Positions 1 to 13,640 of a stretch of DNA of 64,000 bases are shown here, one piece after another. The DNA comes from Marthasterias glacialis (lineage: Eukaryota > Echinodermata > Asteroidea > Forcipulatida > Asteriidae): the NCBI GenBank assembly GCA_911728455.2, contig OU452224.1, positions 4,650,001 to 4,714,000 of the forward strand. The letters run 5' to 3'. Within the stretch, counting starts at the first letter, position 1. Each line of letters begins with the position of its first letter. The notes under the pieces are model-generated. The model was not told the DNA's origin. It saw only the letters and a program-made list of their open reading frames with translations, and made no database searches. The translations under genes and the position numbers were made by a program.

Positions 1-91
1 TTGTACACGAAGCTGTAACAGATTGAAAACAAGACTTAGCAACGACGCTATCTCCCAAGGTATTGGCGGGAAACTGACAAGTCTGACACTG

Positions 92-116
92 TTGGAAAGC
101 CCTGCTCATGGGCTTT
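92..116. other. Conserved 25-bp hairpin present in each monomer (example)
   Basis: Arms GGAAAGCCC and GGGCTTTCC pair perfectly over nine bases around the 7-base loop TGCTCAT. The same structure recurs in most monomers (for example around 1079, 5521, 6016, 7498, 8489, 8984, 9959). In others the left arm reads gaaaagccc or gaaaaaccc, which weakens the stem. The older 423-bp relatives (23.5-25.0 kb) keep aagccc but not the complementary arm. The function is unknown; it is simply the strongest local dyad in the monomer. Confidence 0.85.
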
Positions 117-3100
117 CCGAAAATGCCGGTCTTGGGGCTGCGGAATAAACAGGGAGGTTGCCAGGGACCGCGGAAGGAGGACACCCCGAGGATGTCCAGT
201 GCATACGGCCATGCTGTGTGTGCGTCAACAATAGCCAAGGCTGCCACGTGTGTACTGGATCGAAGCCAGCAAAAAAAAAAAAAAAAACGCCGAAAAAAGA
301 AGTCGGCAGCACCACGGCTAATAACTACAGAAATAATGGGGCTAGAGAGAAATTTCTTGTACCTGCAGTCAGCTACCATAGTCCTGCATCCGAAAATCTG
401 GTTTTCCCGGCCAGCCAGGGCCATCTTCCGCCTTGAAACGACCAGGGAGCGGGGCTGCTCCGAGTGCGCTTCAAACGCCTGCCTAATGGCACTTTTGTAC
501 ACGAAGCTGTAACAGAGTGAAAACAAGACTTAGCAACGACTCTATCTCCCAAAGTATTGGTGGGAAACTGACAAGTCTGACACTGTTGAAAAACCCTGCT
601 CATGGGCTTTCCGAAAATGACGGTCTTGGGGCTGCAGGATAAACAGGGAGGTTGCCAGGGACCGCGGAAAAAGGACACCCCGAGGATGTCCAGTGCATAC
701 GGACATGCTGTGTGTACGTCAACAATAGCCATGGCTGCTACGTGTGTACTGGATCGAAGCCAGCAAAAAAAAAAAAAAAACGCCGAAAAAAGAAGTCGGC
801 AGCACCACGGCTAATAACTTCAGAAATAATGGGGCTAGAGAGAAATTTCTTGTACCTGCAGTCAGCTACCATAGTCCTGCATCCGAAAATTTTGTTTTCC
901 CGGCCAGCCAGGGCCGTCTTCCGCCTTGAAATGACGAGGGAGCGGGGCTGCTCCGAGTGCGCTTCAAACGCTTGTCTAATGGCACTTTTGTACACGAAGC
1001 TGTAACAGAGTGAAAACAAGACTTAGCAACGACTCTATCTCCCAAAGTATTGGCGGGAAACTGACAAGTCTGACACTGTTGGAAAGCCCTGCTCATGGGC
1101 TTTCCGAAAATACCGGTCTTTGGGCTGCGGGATAAACAGGGAGGTTGCCAGGGACCGCGGAAGGAGGACACCCCGAGGATGTCAAGTGCATACGGACATG
1201 CTGTGTGTGCGTCAACAATAGCCAAGGCTGCTACGTGTGTACTGGATCGAAGCCAGCCAAAAAAAAAAACCGCCGAAAAAAGAAGTCGGCAGCACCACGG
1301 CCAATAACTCCAGAAATAATGGGGCTAGAGAGAAAATTTCTTGTACCTGCAGTTAGCTACCATAGTCCTGCATCCGAAAATCTGGTTTTCCCGGCCAGCC
1401 AGGGCCATCTTCCGCCTTGAAACGACCAGGGAGCGGGGCTGCTCCGAGTGCGCTTCAAACGCCTGTCTAATGGCACTTTTGTACACGAAGCTGTAACAGA
1501 GTGAAAACAAGACTTAGCAACGACTCTATCTCCCAAAGTATTGGCGGGAAACTGACAAGTCTGACACTGTTGAAAAGCCCTGCTCATGGGCTTTCCGAAA
1601 ATGCCGGTCTTGGGGCTGCGGGATAAACAGGGAGGTTGCCAGGGACCGCGGAAGGAGGACAACCCGAGGATAACCAGTGCATACGGCCATGCTGTGTGTG
1701 CGTCAACAATAGCCAAGGCTGCCACGTGTGTACTGGATCGAAGCCAGCAAAAAAATAAAAATTAAAAACGCCGAAAAAAGAAGTCGGCAGCACCACGGCT
1801 AATAATTACAGAAATAATGGGGCTAGAGAAACATTTCTTGTACCTGCAGTCAGCTACCATAGTCCTGCATCCGAAAATCTGGTTTTCCCGGCCAGCCAGG
1901 GCCATCTTCCGCCTTGAAACGACCAGGGAGCGGGGCTGCTCCGAGTGTGCTTCAAACGCCTGTCTAATGGCACTTTTGTACACGAAGCTGTAACAGAGTA
2001 AAAACAAGACTTAGCAACGACTCTATCTCCCAAAGTATTGGCGGGAAACTGACAAGTCCGACACTGTTGAAAAGCCCTGCTCATGGGCTTTCCAAAAATG
2101 CCGGTCTTGGGGCTGCGGGATAAACAGGGAGGATGCCAGGGACCGCGGAAGGAGGACACCCCGAGGATGTCCAGTGCATACGGACATGCTGTGTGTACGT
2201 CAACAATAGCCATGGCTGCTACGTGTGTACTGGATCGAAGCCAGCAAAAAAAAACGCCGAAAAAAGAAGTCGGCAGCACCACGGCTAATAACTACAGAAA
2301 TAATGGGGCTAGAGAGAAATTTCTTGTACCTGCAGTCAGCTACCATAGTCCTGCATCCGAAAATCTGGTTTTCCCGGCCAGCCAGGGCCATCTTCCACCT
2401 TGAAACGACCAGGGAGCGGGGCTGCTCCGAGTGCGCTTCAAACGCCTGCCTAATGGCACTTTTGTACACGAAGCTGTAACAGAGTGAAAACAAGACTTAG
2501 CAACGACTCTATCTCCGTAAAAGTATTGGCGGGAAACTGACAAGTCTGACACTGTCGGAAAGCCCTGCTCATGGGCTTTCCGAAAATGACGCTCTTGGGG
2601 CTGCGAGATAAACAGGGAGGTTGCCAGGGACCGCAGAAAAAGGACACCCCGAGGATGTCCAGTGCATACGGACATGCTGTGTGTACGTCAACAATAGCCA
2701 TGGCTGCTACGTGTGTACTGCATCGAAGCCAGCAAAAAAAAAAAAAAAAACGCCGAAAAAAGAAGTCGGCAGCACCACGGCTAATAACTACAGAAATAAT
2801 GGGGCTAGAGAGAAATTTCTTGTACCTGCAGTCAGCTACCATAGTCCTGCATCCGAAAATCTGGTTTTCCCGGCCAGCCAGGGCCGTCTTCCGCCTTGAA
2901 ACGACCAGGGAGCGGGGCTGCTCTGAGTGCGCTTCAAACGCCTGTCTAATGGCACTTTTGTACACGAAGCTGTAACAGAGTAAAAACAAGACTTAGCAAC
3001 GACTCTATCTCCCAAAGTATTGGCGGGAAACTGACAAGTCCAACACTGTTGAAAAGCCCTGCTCATGGGCTTTCCAAAAATGCCGGTCTTGGGGCTGCGG

Positions 3101-4749
3101 GATAAACAGGATGGTTGCCAGGGACCGCGGAAGGAGGACACCACGAGGATGTCCAGTGCATACGGACATGCTGTGTGTACGTCAACAATAGCCATGGCTG
3201 CTACGTGTGTACTGGATCGAAGCCAGCAAAAAAATAAAAAATAAAAACGCCGAAAAAAGAAGTCGGCAGCACCACGGCTAATAATTACAGAAATAATGGG
3301 GCTAGAGAAACATTTCTTGTACCTGCAGTCAGCTACCATAGTCCTGCATCCGAAAATCTGGTTTTCCCGGCCAGCCAGGGCCATCTTCCGCCTTGAAACG
3401 ACCAGGGAGCGGGGCTGCTCCGAGTGTGCTTCAAACGCCTGTCTAATGGCACTTTTGTACACGAAGCTGTAACAGAGTGAAAACAAGACTCAGCAAAGAC
3501 GCTATCTCCCAAAGTATTGGCGGGAAACTGACAAGTCTGACACTGTCAGAAAGCCCTGCTCATGGGCTTACCGAAAATGACGGTCTTCGGGCTGCGGGAT
3601 AAACAGGGAGGTTGCCAGGGACCGCGGAAGGAGGACACCCCGAGGATGTCCAGTGCATACGGACATGCTGTGTGTTCGTCAACAATAGCCAAGGCTGCCA
3701 CGCGTGTACTGGATCGAAGCCAGCAAAAAAAAAAAAAAAAAAAACCGAAAAAAGAAGTCGGCAGCACCACGGCTAATAACTACAGAAATAATGGGGCTAG
3801 AGAGAAATTTCTTGTACCTGCAGTCAGCTACCATAGTCCTGCATCCGAAAATTTTGTTTTCCCGGCCAGCCAGGGCCGTCTTCCGCCTTGAAACGACCAG
3901 GGAGCGGGGCTGCTCTGAGTGCGCTTCAAACGCCTGTCTAATGGCACTTTTGTACACGAAGCTGTAACAGAGTGAAAACAAGACTTAGCAACAACTCTAT
4001 CTCCCAAAGTATTGGCGGGAAACTGACAAGTCCGACACTGTTGAAAAGCCCTGCTCATGGGCTTTCCAAAAATGCCGGTCTTGGGGCTGCGGGATAAACA
4101 GGGTGGTTGCCAGGGACCGCGGACGGAGGACACCCCGAGGATGTCCACTGCATACGGACATGCTGTGTGTACGTCAACAATAGCCATGGCTGCTACGTGT
4201 GTACTGGATCGAAGCCAGCAAAAAAAAATCAAAAACGCCGAAAAAAGAAGTCGGCAGCACCACGGCTAATAACTACAGAAATAATGGGGCTAGAGAGAAA
4301 TTTCTTGTACCTGCAGTCAGCTACCATAGTCCTGCATCCGAAAATCTGGTTTTCCCGGCCAGCCAGCGCCGTCTTCCGCCTTGAAACGACCAGGGAGCGG
4401 GGCTGCTGTGAGTGCGCTTCAAACGCCTGTCTAATGGCACTTTTGTACACGAAGCTGTAACAGAGTAAAAACAAGACTTAGCAACGACTCTATCTCCCAA
4501 AGTATTGGCGGGAAACTAACAAGTCTGACACTGTTGAAAAGCCCTGCTCATGGGCTTTCCGAAAATGACGGTCTTGGGGCTGCGGGATAAACAGGGAGGT
4601 TGCCAGGGACCGCGGAAAAAGGACACCCCGAGGATGTCCAGTGCATACGGACATGCTGTGTGTACGTCAACAATAGCCATGGCTGCTACGTGTGTACTGG
4701 ATCGAAGCCAGAAAAAAAAAAAAAAAAAAACGCCGAAAAAAGAAGTCGG

Positions 4750-7700
4750 CAGCACCACGGCTAATAACTTCAGAAATAATGGGGCTAGAGAGAAATTTCT
4801 TGTACCTGCAGTCAGCTACCATAGCCCTGCATCCGAAAATCTGGTTTTCCCGGCCAGCCAGGGCCATCTTCCGCCTTGAAACGACCAGGGAGCGGGGCTT
4901 CTCTCAGTGCACTTCAAACGCCTGTCTAATGGCACTTTTGTACAAGAAGCTGTAACAGAGTGAAAACAAGACTTAGCAACGACTCTATCTCCCAAAGTAT
5001 TGGCGGGAAACTGACAAGTGTGACACTGTCTGAAAGCCCTGCTTATGGGCTTTCCAAAAATGCTGGTCTTGGGGCTGCGAGATAAACAGGGAGGTTGCCA
5101 GGGACCGCGGAAGGACGCCCCGAGGATGTCCAGTGCATACGGCCATGCTGTGTGTGTGTCAACAATAGCCAAGGCTGCCACGTGTGTACTGGATCGAAGC
5201 CAGAAAAAAAAAAAAAAAAAAACGCCGAAAAAAGAAGTCGGCAGCACCATGGCTAATAACTACAGAAATAATGGGGCTAGAGAGAAATTTCTTGTACCTG
5301 CAGTCAGCTACCATAGTCTTGCATCCGAAAATTTTGTTTTCCCGGCCAGCCAGGGCCGTCTTCCGCCTTGAAACGACCAGGGAGCGGGACTGCTCCGAGT
5401 GCGCTTCAAACGCCTGCCTAATGGCACTTTTGTAAACGAAGCTGTAACAGAGTGAAAACAAGACTTAGCAACGACTCTATCTCCCAAAGTATTGGCGGGA
5501 AACTGACAAGTGTGACACCGTTGGAAAGCCCTGCTCATGGGCTTTCCGAAAATGCCGGTCTTGGGGCTGCGGGATAAACAGGGTGGTTGCCAGGGACCGC
5601 GGAAGGAGGACACCCCGAGGATGTCCACTGCATACGGACATGCTGTGTGTACGTCAACAATAGCCATGGCTGCTACGTGTGTACTGGATCGAAGCCAGCA
5701 AAAAAAAAAAAAAAAACGCCGAAAAAAAAAGTCGGCAGCACCACGGCTAATAACTACAGAAATAATGGGGCTAGAAAGAAATTTCTTGTACCTGCAGTCA
5801 GCAACCATAGTCTTGCATCCGAAAATCTGGTTTTCCCGGCCAGCCAGGGCCATTTTCCGCCTTGAAACGACCAGGGAGCGGGGCTGCTCCGAGTGCGCTT
5901 CAAACGCCTGCCTAATGGCACTTTTGTACACGAAGCTATAACAGAGTGAAAACAAGACTTAGCAACGACGCTATCTCCCAAAGTATTGGCGGGAAACTGA
6001 CAAGTCTGACACTGTTGGAAAGCCCTGCTCATGGGTTTTCTGAAAATGCCGGTCTCGGGGCTGCAGAATAAACAGGGAGGTTGCCAGGGACCGCGGAAGG
6101 AGGACACCCCGAGGATGTCCAGTGCATACGGCCATGCTGTGTGTGCGTCAACAATAGCCAAGGCTGCCACGTGTGTACTGGATCGAAGCCAGCAAAAAAA
6201 TAATAAAAACGCCGAAAAAAGAAGTCGGCAGCACCACGGCTAATAACTACAGAAATAATGGGGCTAGAGAGAAATTTCTTGTACCTGCAGTCAGCTACCA
6301 TAGTCCTGCATCCGAAAATCTGGTTTTCCCGGCCAGCCAGGGCCATCTTCCGCCTTGAAACGACCAGGGAGCGGGGCTGCTCCGAGTGCGCTTCAAACGC
6401 CTGCCTAATGGCACTTTTGTACACGAAGCTGTAACAGAGTGAAAACAAGACTTAGCAACGACTCTATCTCCCAAAGTATTGGCGGGAAACTGACAAGTCT
6501 GACACTGTTGAAAAGCCCTGCTCATGGGCTTTCCGAAAATGACGGTCTTGGGGCTGCAGGATAAACAGGGAGGTTGCCAGGGACCGCGGAAAAAGGACAC
6601 CCCGAGGATGTCCAGTGCATACGGACATGCTGTGTGTACGTCAACAATAGCCATGGCTGCTACGTGTGTACTGGATCGAAGCCAGCAAAAAAAAAAAAAA
6701 AAAACGCCGAAAAAAGAAGTCGGCAGCACCACGGCTAATAACTTCAGAAATAATGGGGCTAGAGAGAAATTTCTTGTACCTGCAGTCAGCTACCATAGTC
6801 CTGCATCCGAAAATCTGGTTTTCCCGGCCAGCCAGGGTCATCTTCCGCCTTGAAACGACCAGGGAGCGGGGCTGCTCTGAGTGCACTTCAAACGCCTGTC
6901 TAATGGCACTTTTGTACAAGAAGCTGTAACAGAGTGAAAACAAGACTTAGCAACGACTCTATCTCCCAAAGTATTGGCGGGAAACTGACAAGTCTGACAC
7001 TGTTGGAAAGCCCTGCTCATGGGCTTTCCGAAAATGCCGGTCTTGGGGCTGCGGGATAAACAGGGAGGTTGCCAGGGACCGCGGAAGGAGGACACCCCGA
7101 GGATGTCCAGTGCATACGGACATGCTGTTTGTACGTCAACAATAGCCATGGCTGCTACGTGTGTACTGGATCGAAGCCAGCAAAAAAAAATTAAAAACGC
7201 CGAAAAAAAGAAGTCGGCAGCACCACGGCTAATAACTACAGAAATAATGGGGCTAGAGAGAAATTTCTTGTACCTGCAGTCAGCTACCATAGTCTTGCAT
7301 CCGAAAATCTGGTTTTCCCGGCCAGCCAGGGCCATCTTCCGCCTTAAAACGACCAGGGAGCGGGGCTGCTCCGAGTGCGCTTCAAACGCCTGCCTAATGG
7401 CACTTTTGTACACGAAGCTATAACAGAGTGAAAACAAGACTTAGCAACGACTCTATCTCCCAAAGTATTGGCGGGAAACTGACAAGTCTGACACTGTTGG
7501 AAAGCCCTGCTCATGGGCTTTCCGAAAATGCCGGTCTTGGGGCTGCGGAATAAACAGGGAGGTTGCCAGGGACCGCGGAAGGAGGACACCCCGAGGATGT
7601 CCAGTGCATACGGCCATGCTGTGTGTGCGTCAACAATAGCCAAGGCTGCCACGTGTGTACCGGATCGAAGCCAGCAAAAAAAAAAAAAAAAAAAACGCCG

Positions 7701-9190
7701 AAAAAAGAAGTCGGCGGCACCACGGCTAATAACTACAGAAATAATGGGGCTAGAGAGAAATTTCTTGTACCTGCAGTCAGCTACCATAGTCCTGCATCCG
7801 AAAATCTGGTTTTCCCGGCCAGCCAGGGCCATCTTCCGCCTTGAAACGACCAGGGAGCGGGGCTGCTCCGAGTGCGCTTCAAACGCCTGCCTAATGGCAC
7901 TTTTGTACACGAAGCTGTAACAGAGTGAAAACAAGACTTAGCAACGACTCTATCTCCCAAAGTATTGGTGGGAAACTGACAAGTCTGACACTGTTGAAAA
8001 ACCCTGCTCATGGGCTTTCCGAAAATGACGGTCTTGGGGCTGCAGGATAAACAGGGAGGTTGCCAGGGACCGCGGAAAAAGGACACCCCGAGGATGTCCA
8101 GTGCATACGGACATGCTGTGTGTACGTCAACAATAGCCATGGCTGCTACGTGTGTACTGGATCGAAGCCAGCAAAAAAAAAAAAAAAAACGCCGAAAAAA
8201 GAAGTCGGCAGCACCACGGCTAATAACTTCAGAAATAATGGGGCTAGAGAGAAATTTCTTGTACCTGCAGTCAGCTACCATAGTCCTGCATCCGAAAATC
8301 TGGTTTTCCCGGCCAGCCAGGGTCATCTTCCGCCTTGAAACGACCAGGGAGCGGGGCTGCTCTGAGTGCACTTCAAACGCCTGTCTAATGGCACTTTTGT
8401 ACAAGAAGCTGTAACAGAGTGAAAACAAGACTTAGCAACGACTCTATCTCCCAAAGTAATTTGCGGGAAACTGACAAGTCTGACACCGTTGGAAAGCCCT
8501 GCTCATGGGCTTTCCGAAAATGCCGGTCTTGGGGCTGCGGGATAAACAGGGAGGTTGCCAGGGACCGCGGAAGGAGGACACCCCGAGGATGTCCAGTGCA
8601 TACGGACATGCTGTGTGTACGTCAACAATAGCCATGGCTGCTACGTGTGTACTGGATCGAAGCCAGCAAACAAAAGTTAAAAACGCCGAAAAAAAAAAGT
8701 CGGCAGCACCACGGCTAATAACTACAGAAATAATGGGGCTAGAGAGAAATTTCTTGTACCTGCAGTCAGCTACCATAGTCTTGCATCCGAAAATCTGGTT
8801 TTCCCGGCCAGCCAGGGCCATCTTCCGCCTTAAAACGACCAGGGAGCGGGGCTGCTCCGAGTGCGCTTCAAACGCCTGCCTAATGGCACTTTTGTACACG
8901 AAGCTAAAACAGAGTGAAAACAAGACTTAGCAACGACTCTATCTCCCAAAGTATTGGCGGGAAACTGACAAGTCTGACACTGTTGGAAAGCCCTGCTCAT
9001 GGGCTTTCCGAAAATGCCGGTCTTGGGGCTGCGGAATAAACAGGGAGGTTGCCAGGGACCGCGGAAGGAGGACACCCCGAGGATGTCCAGTGCATACGGC
9101 CATGCTGTGTGTGCGTCAACAATAGCCAAGGCTGCCACGTGTGTACTGGATCGAAGCCAGCAAAAAAAAACACCGAAAAAAGAAGTCGGC
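4750..9190 (+). repeat. Nine-monomer higher-order repeat, copy 1
   Basis: Monomers marked at 5045, 5537, 6031, 6524, 7019, 7513, 8010, 8505 and 8999 match, one for one, those at 9485 to 13436, at a constant offset of 4436-4440 bp. Private variants tie the pairs together: ggaaggacgcccc (about 5113 and 9550), ctgtttgtacg (7125 and 11562), aagtaatttgcggg (8454 and 12891), and the ATAA interruptions of the A-tract in the third unit. The borders are approximate. The shared block begins inside the second half of the monomer at 4550 (catagccctgcat variant), which matches the second half of the 8999 monomer. Confidence 0.9.
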
Positions 9191-12100
9191 AGCACCACGG
9201 CTAATAACTACAGAAATAATGGGGCTAGAGAGAAATTTCTTGTACCTGCAGTCAGCTACCATAGCCCTGCATCCGAAAATCTGGTTTTCCCGGCCAGCCA
9301 GGGCCATCTTCCGCCTTGAAACGACCAGGGAGCGGGGCTTCTCTCAGTGCACTTCAAACGCCTGTCTAATGGCACTTTTGTACAAGAAGCTGTAACAGAG
9401 TGAAAACAAGACTTAGCAACGACTCTATCTCCCAAAGTATTGGCGGGAAACTGACAAGTGTGACACTGTCTGAAAGCCCTGCTTATGGGCTTTCCAAAAA
9501 TGCTGGTCTTGGGGCTGCGAGATAAACAGGGAGGTTGCCAGGGACCGCGGAAGGACGCCCCGAGGATGTCCAGTGCATACGGCCATGCTGTGTGTGTGTC
9601 AACAATAGCCAAGGCTGCCACGTGTGTACTGGATCGAAGCCAGCAAAAAAAAAAAAAAAACGCCGAAAAAAGAAGTCGGCAGCACCATGGCTAATAACTA
9701 CAGAAATAATGGGGCTAGAGAGAAATTTCTTGTACCTGCAGTCAGCTACCATAGTCTTGCATCCGAAAATTTTGTTTTCCCGGCCAGCCAGGGCCGTCTT
9801 CCGCCTTGAAACGACCAGGGAGCGGGACTGCTCCGAGTGCGCTTCAAACGCCTGCCTAATGGCACTTTTGTAAACGAAGCTGTAACAGAGTGAAAACAAG
9901 ACTTAGCAACGACTCTATCTCCCAAAGTATTGGCGGGAAACTGACAAGTGTGACACCGTTGGAAAGCCCTGCTCATGGGCTTTCCGAAAATGCCGGTCTT
10001 GGGGCTGCGGGATAAACAGGGTGGTTGCCAGGGACCGCGGAAGGAGGACACCCCGAGGATGTCCACTGCATACGGACATGCTGTGTGTACGTCAACAATA
10101 GCCATGGCTGCTACGTGTGTACTGGATCGAAGCCAGCAAAAAAAAAAAAAAAACGCCGAAAAAAAAAGTCGGCAGCACCACGGCTAATAACTACAGAAAT
10201 AATGGGGCTAGAAAGAAATTTCTTGTACCTGCAGTCAGCAACCATAGTCTTGCATCCGAAAATCTGGTTTTCCCGGCCAGCCAGGGCCATTTTCCGCCTT
10301 GAAACGACCAGGGAGCGGGGCTGCTCCGAGTGCGCTTCAAACGCCTGCCTAATGGCACTTTTGTACACGAAGCTATAACAGAGTGAAAACAAGACTTAGC
10401 AACGACGCTATCTCCCAAAGTATTGGCGGGAAACTGACAAGTCTGACACTGTTGGAAAGCCCTGCTCATGGGTTTTCTGAAAATGCCGGTCTCGGGGCTG
10501 CAGAATAAACAGGGAGGTTGCCAGGGACCGCGGAAGGAGGACACCCCGAGGATGTCCAGTGCATACGGCCATGCTGTGTGTGCGTCAACAATAGCCAAGG
10601 CTGCCACGTGTGTACTGGATCGAAGCCAGCAAAAAAATAATAAAAACGCCGAAAAAAGAAGTCGGCAGCACCACGGCTAATAACTACAGAAATAATGGGG
10701 CTAGAGAGAAATTTCTTGTACCTGCAGTTAGCTACCATAGTCCTGCATCCGAAAATCTGGTTTTCCCGGCCAGCCAGGGCCATCTTCCGCCTTGAAACGA
10801 CCAGGGAGCGGGGCTGCTCCGAGTGCGCTTCAAACGCCTGCCTAATGGCACTTTTGTACACGAAGCTGTAACAGAGTGAAAACAAGACTTAGCAACGACT
10901 CTATCTCCCAAAGTATTGGCGGGAAACTGACAAGTCTGACACTGTTGAAAAGCCCTGCTCATGGGCTTTCCGAAAATGACGGTCTTGGGGCTGCAGGATA
11001 AACAGGGAGGTTGCCAGGGACCGCGGAAAAAGGACACCCCGAGGATGTCCAGTGCATACGGACATGCTGTGTGTACGTCAACAATAGCCATGGCTGCTAC
11101 GTGTGTACTGGATCGAAGCCAGCAAAAAAAAAAAAAAAAACGCCGAAAAAAGAAGTCGGCAGCACCACGGCTAATAACTTCAGAAATAATGGGGCTAGAG
11201 AGAAATTTCTTGTACCTGCAGTCAGCTACCATAGTCCTGCATCCGAAAATCTGGTTTTCCCGGCCAGCCAGGGTCATCTTCCGCCTTGAAACGACCAGGG
11301 AGCGGGGCTGCTCTGAGTGCACTTCAAACGCCTGTCTAATGGCACTTTTGTACAAGAAGCTGTAACAGAGTGAAAACAAGACTTAGCAACGACTCTATCT
11401 CCCAAAGTATTGGCGGGAAACTGACAAGTCTGACACTGTTGGAAAGCCCTGCTCATGGGCTTTCCGAAAATGCCGGTCTTGGGGCTGCGGGATAAACAGG
11501 GAGGTTGCCAGGGACCGCGGAAGGAGGACACCCCGAGGATGTCCAGTGCATACGGACATGCTGTTTGTACGTCAACAATAGCCATGGCTGCTACGTGTGT
11601 ACTGGATCGAAGCCAGCAAAAAAAAATTAAAAACGCCGAAAAAAAGAAGTCGGCAGCACCACGGCTAATAACTACAGAAATAATGGGGCTAGAGAGAAAT
11701 TTCTTGTACCTGCAGTCAGCTACCATAGTCTTGCATCCGAAAATCTGGTTTTCCCGGCCAGCCAGGGCCATCTTCCGCCTTAAAACGACCAGGGAGCGGG
11801 GCTGCTCCGAGTGCGCTTCAAACGCCTGCCTAATGGCACTTTTGTACACGAAGCTATAACAGAGTGAAAACAAGACTTAGCAACGACTCTATCTCCCAAA
11901 GTATTGGCGGGAAACTGACAAGTCTGACACTGTTGGAAAGCCCTGCTCATGGGCTTTCCGAAAATGCCGGTCTTGGGGCTGCGGAATAAACAGGGAGGTT
12001 GCCAGGGACCGCGGAAGGAGGACACCCCGAGGATGTCCAGTGCATACGGCCATGCTGTGTGTGCGTCAACAATAGCCAAGGCTGCCACGTGTGTACCGGA

Positions 12101-13640
12101 TCGAAGCCAGCAAAAAAAAAAAAAAAAAAAAACGCCGAAAAAAGAAGTCGGCGGCACCACGGCTAATAACTACAGAAATAATGGGGCTAGAGAGAAATTT
12201 CTTGTACCTGCAGTCAGCTACCATAGTCCTGCATCCGAAAATCTGGTTTTCCCGGCCAGCCAGGGCCATCTTCCGCCTTGAAACGACCAGGGAGCGGGGC
12301 TGCTCCGAGTGCGCTTCAAACGCCTGCCTAATGGCACTTTTGTACACGAAGCTGTAACAGAGTGAAAACAAGACTTAGCAACGACTCTATCTCCCAAAGT
12401 ATTGGTGGGAAACTGACAAGTCTGACACTGTTGAAAAACCCTGCTCATGGGCTTTCCGAAAATGACGGTCTTGGGGCTGCAGGATAAACAGGGAGGTTGC
12501 CAGGGACCGCGGAAAAAGGACACCCCGAGGATGTCCAGTGCATACGGACATGCTGTGTGTACGTCAACAATAGCCATGGCTGCTACGTGTGTACTGGATC
12601 GAAGCCAGCAAAAAAAAAAAAAAAAACGCCGAAAAAAGAAGTCGGCAGCACCACGGCTAATAACTTCAGAAATAATGGGGCTAGAGAGAAATTTCTTGTA
12701 CCTGCAGTCAGCTACCATAGTCCTGCATCCGAAAATCTGGTTTTCCCGGCCAGCCAGGGTCATCTTCCGCCTTGAAACGACCAGGGAGCGGGGCTGCTCT
12801 GAGTGCACTTCAAACGCCTGTCTAATGGCACTTTTGTACAAGAAGCTGTAACAGAGTGAAAACAAGACTTAGCAACGACTCTATCTCCCAAAGTAATTTG
12901 CGGGAAACTGACAAGTCTGACACCGTTGGAAAGCCCTGCTCATGGGCTTTCCGAAAATGCCGGTCTTGGGGCTGCGGGATAAACAGGGAGGTTGCCAGGG
13001 ACCGCGGAAGGAGGACACCCCGAGGATGTCCAGTGCATACGGACATGCTGTGTGTACGTCAACAATAGCCATGGCTGCTACGTGTGTACTGGATCGAAGC
13101 CAGCAAACAAAAGTTAAAAACGCCGAAAAAAAAAAGTCGGCAGCACCACGGCTAATAACTACAGAAATAATGGGGCTAGAGAGAAATTTCTTGTACCTGC
13201 AGTCAGCTACCATAGTCTTGCATCCGAAAATCTGGTTTTCCCGGCCAGCCAGGGCCATCTTCCGCCTTAAAACGACCAGGGAGCGGGGCTGCTCCGAGTG
13301 CGCTTCAAACGCCTGCCTAATGGCACTTTTGTACACGAAGCTAAAACAGAGTGAAAACAAGACTTAGCAACGACTCTATCTCCCAAAGTATTGGCGGGAA
13401 ACTGACAAGTCTGACACTGTTGGAAAGCCCTGCTCATGGGCTTTCCGAAAATGCCGGTCTTGGGGCTGCGGAATAAACAGGGAGGTTGCCAGGGACCGCG
13501 GAAGGAGGACACCCCGAGGATGTCCAGTGCATACGGCCATGCTGTGTGTGCGTCAACAATAGCCAAGGCTGCCACGTGTGTACTGGATCGAAGCCAGCAA
13601 AAAAAAACACCGAAAAAAGAAGTCGGCAGCACCACGGCTA
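9191..13640 (+). repeat. Nine-monomer higher-order repeat, copy 2
   Basis: Second copy of the roughly 4437-bp higher-order unit, directly after the first. Differences seen by eye are mainly A-tract length plus isolated substitutions (for example gcagtcagc at about 6290 against gcagttagc at about 10727). This is far less than the difference between neighbouring monomers inside one copy. The pattern points to recent duplication of a whole 9-mer block, not monomer-by-monomer homogenisation. Confidence 0.9.
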
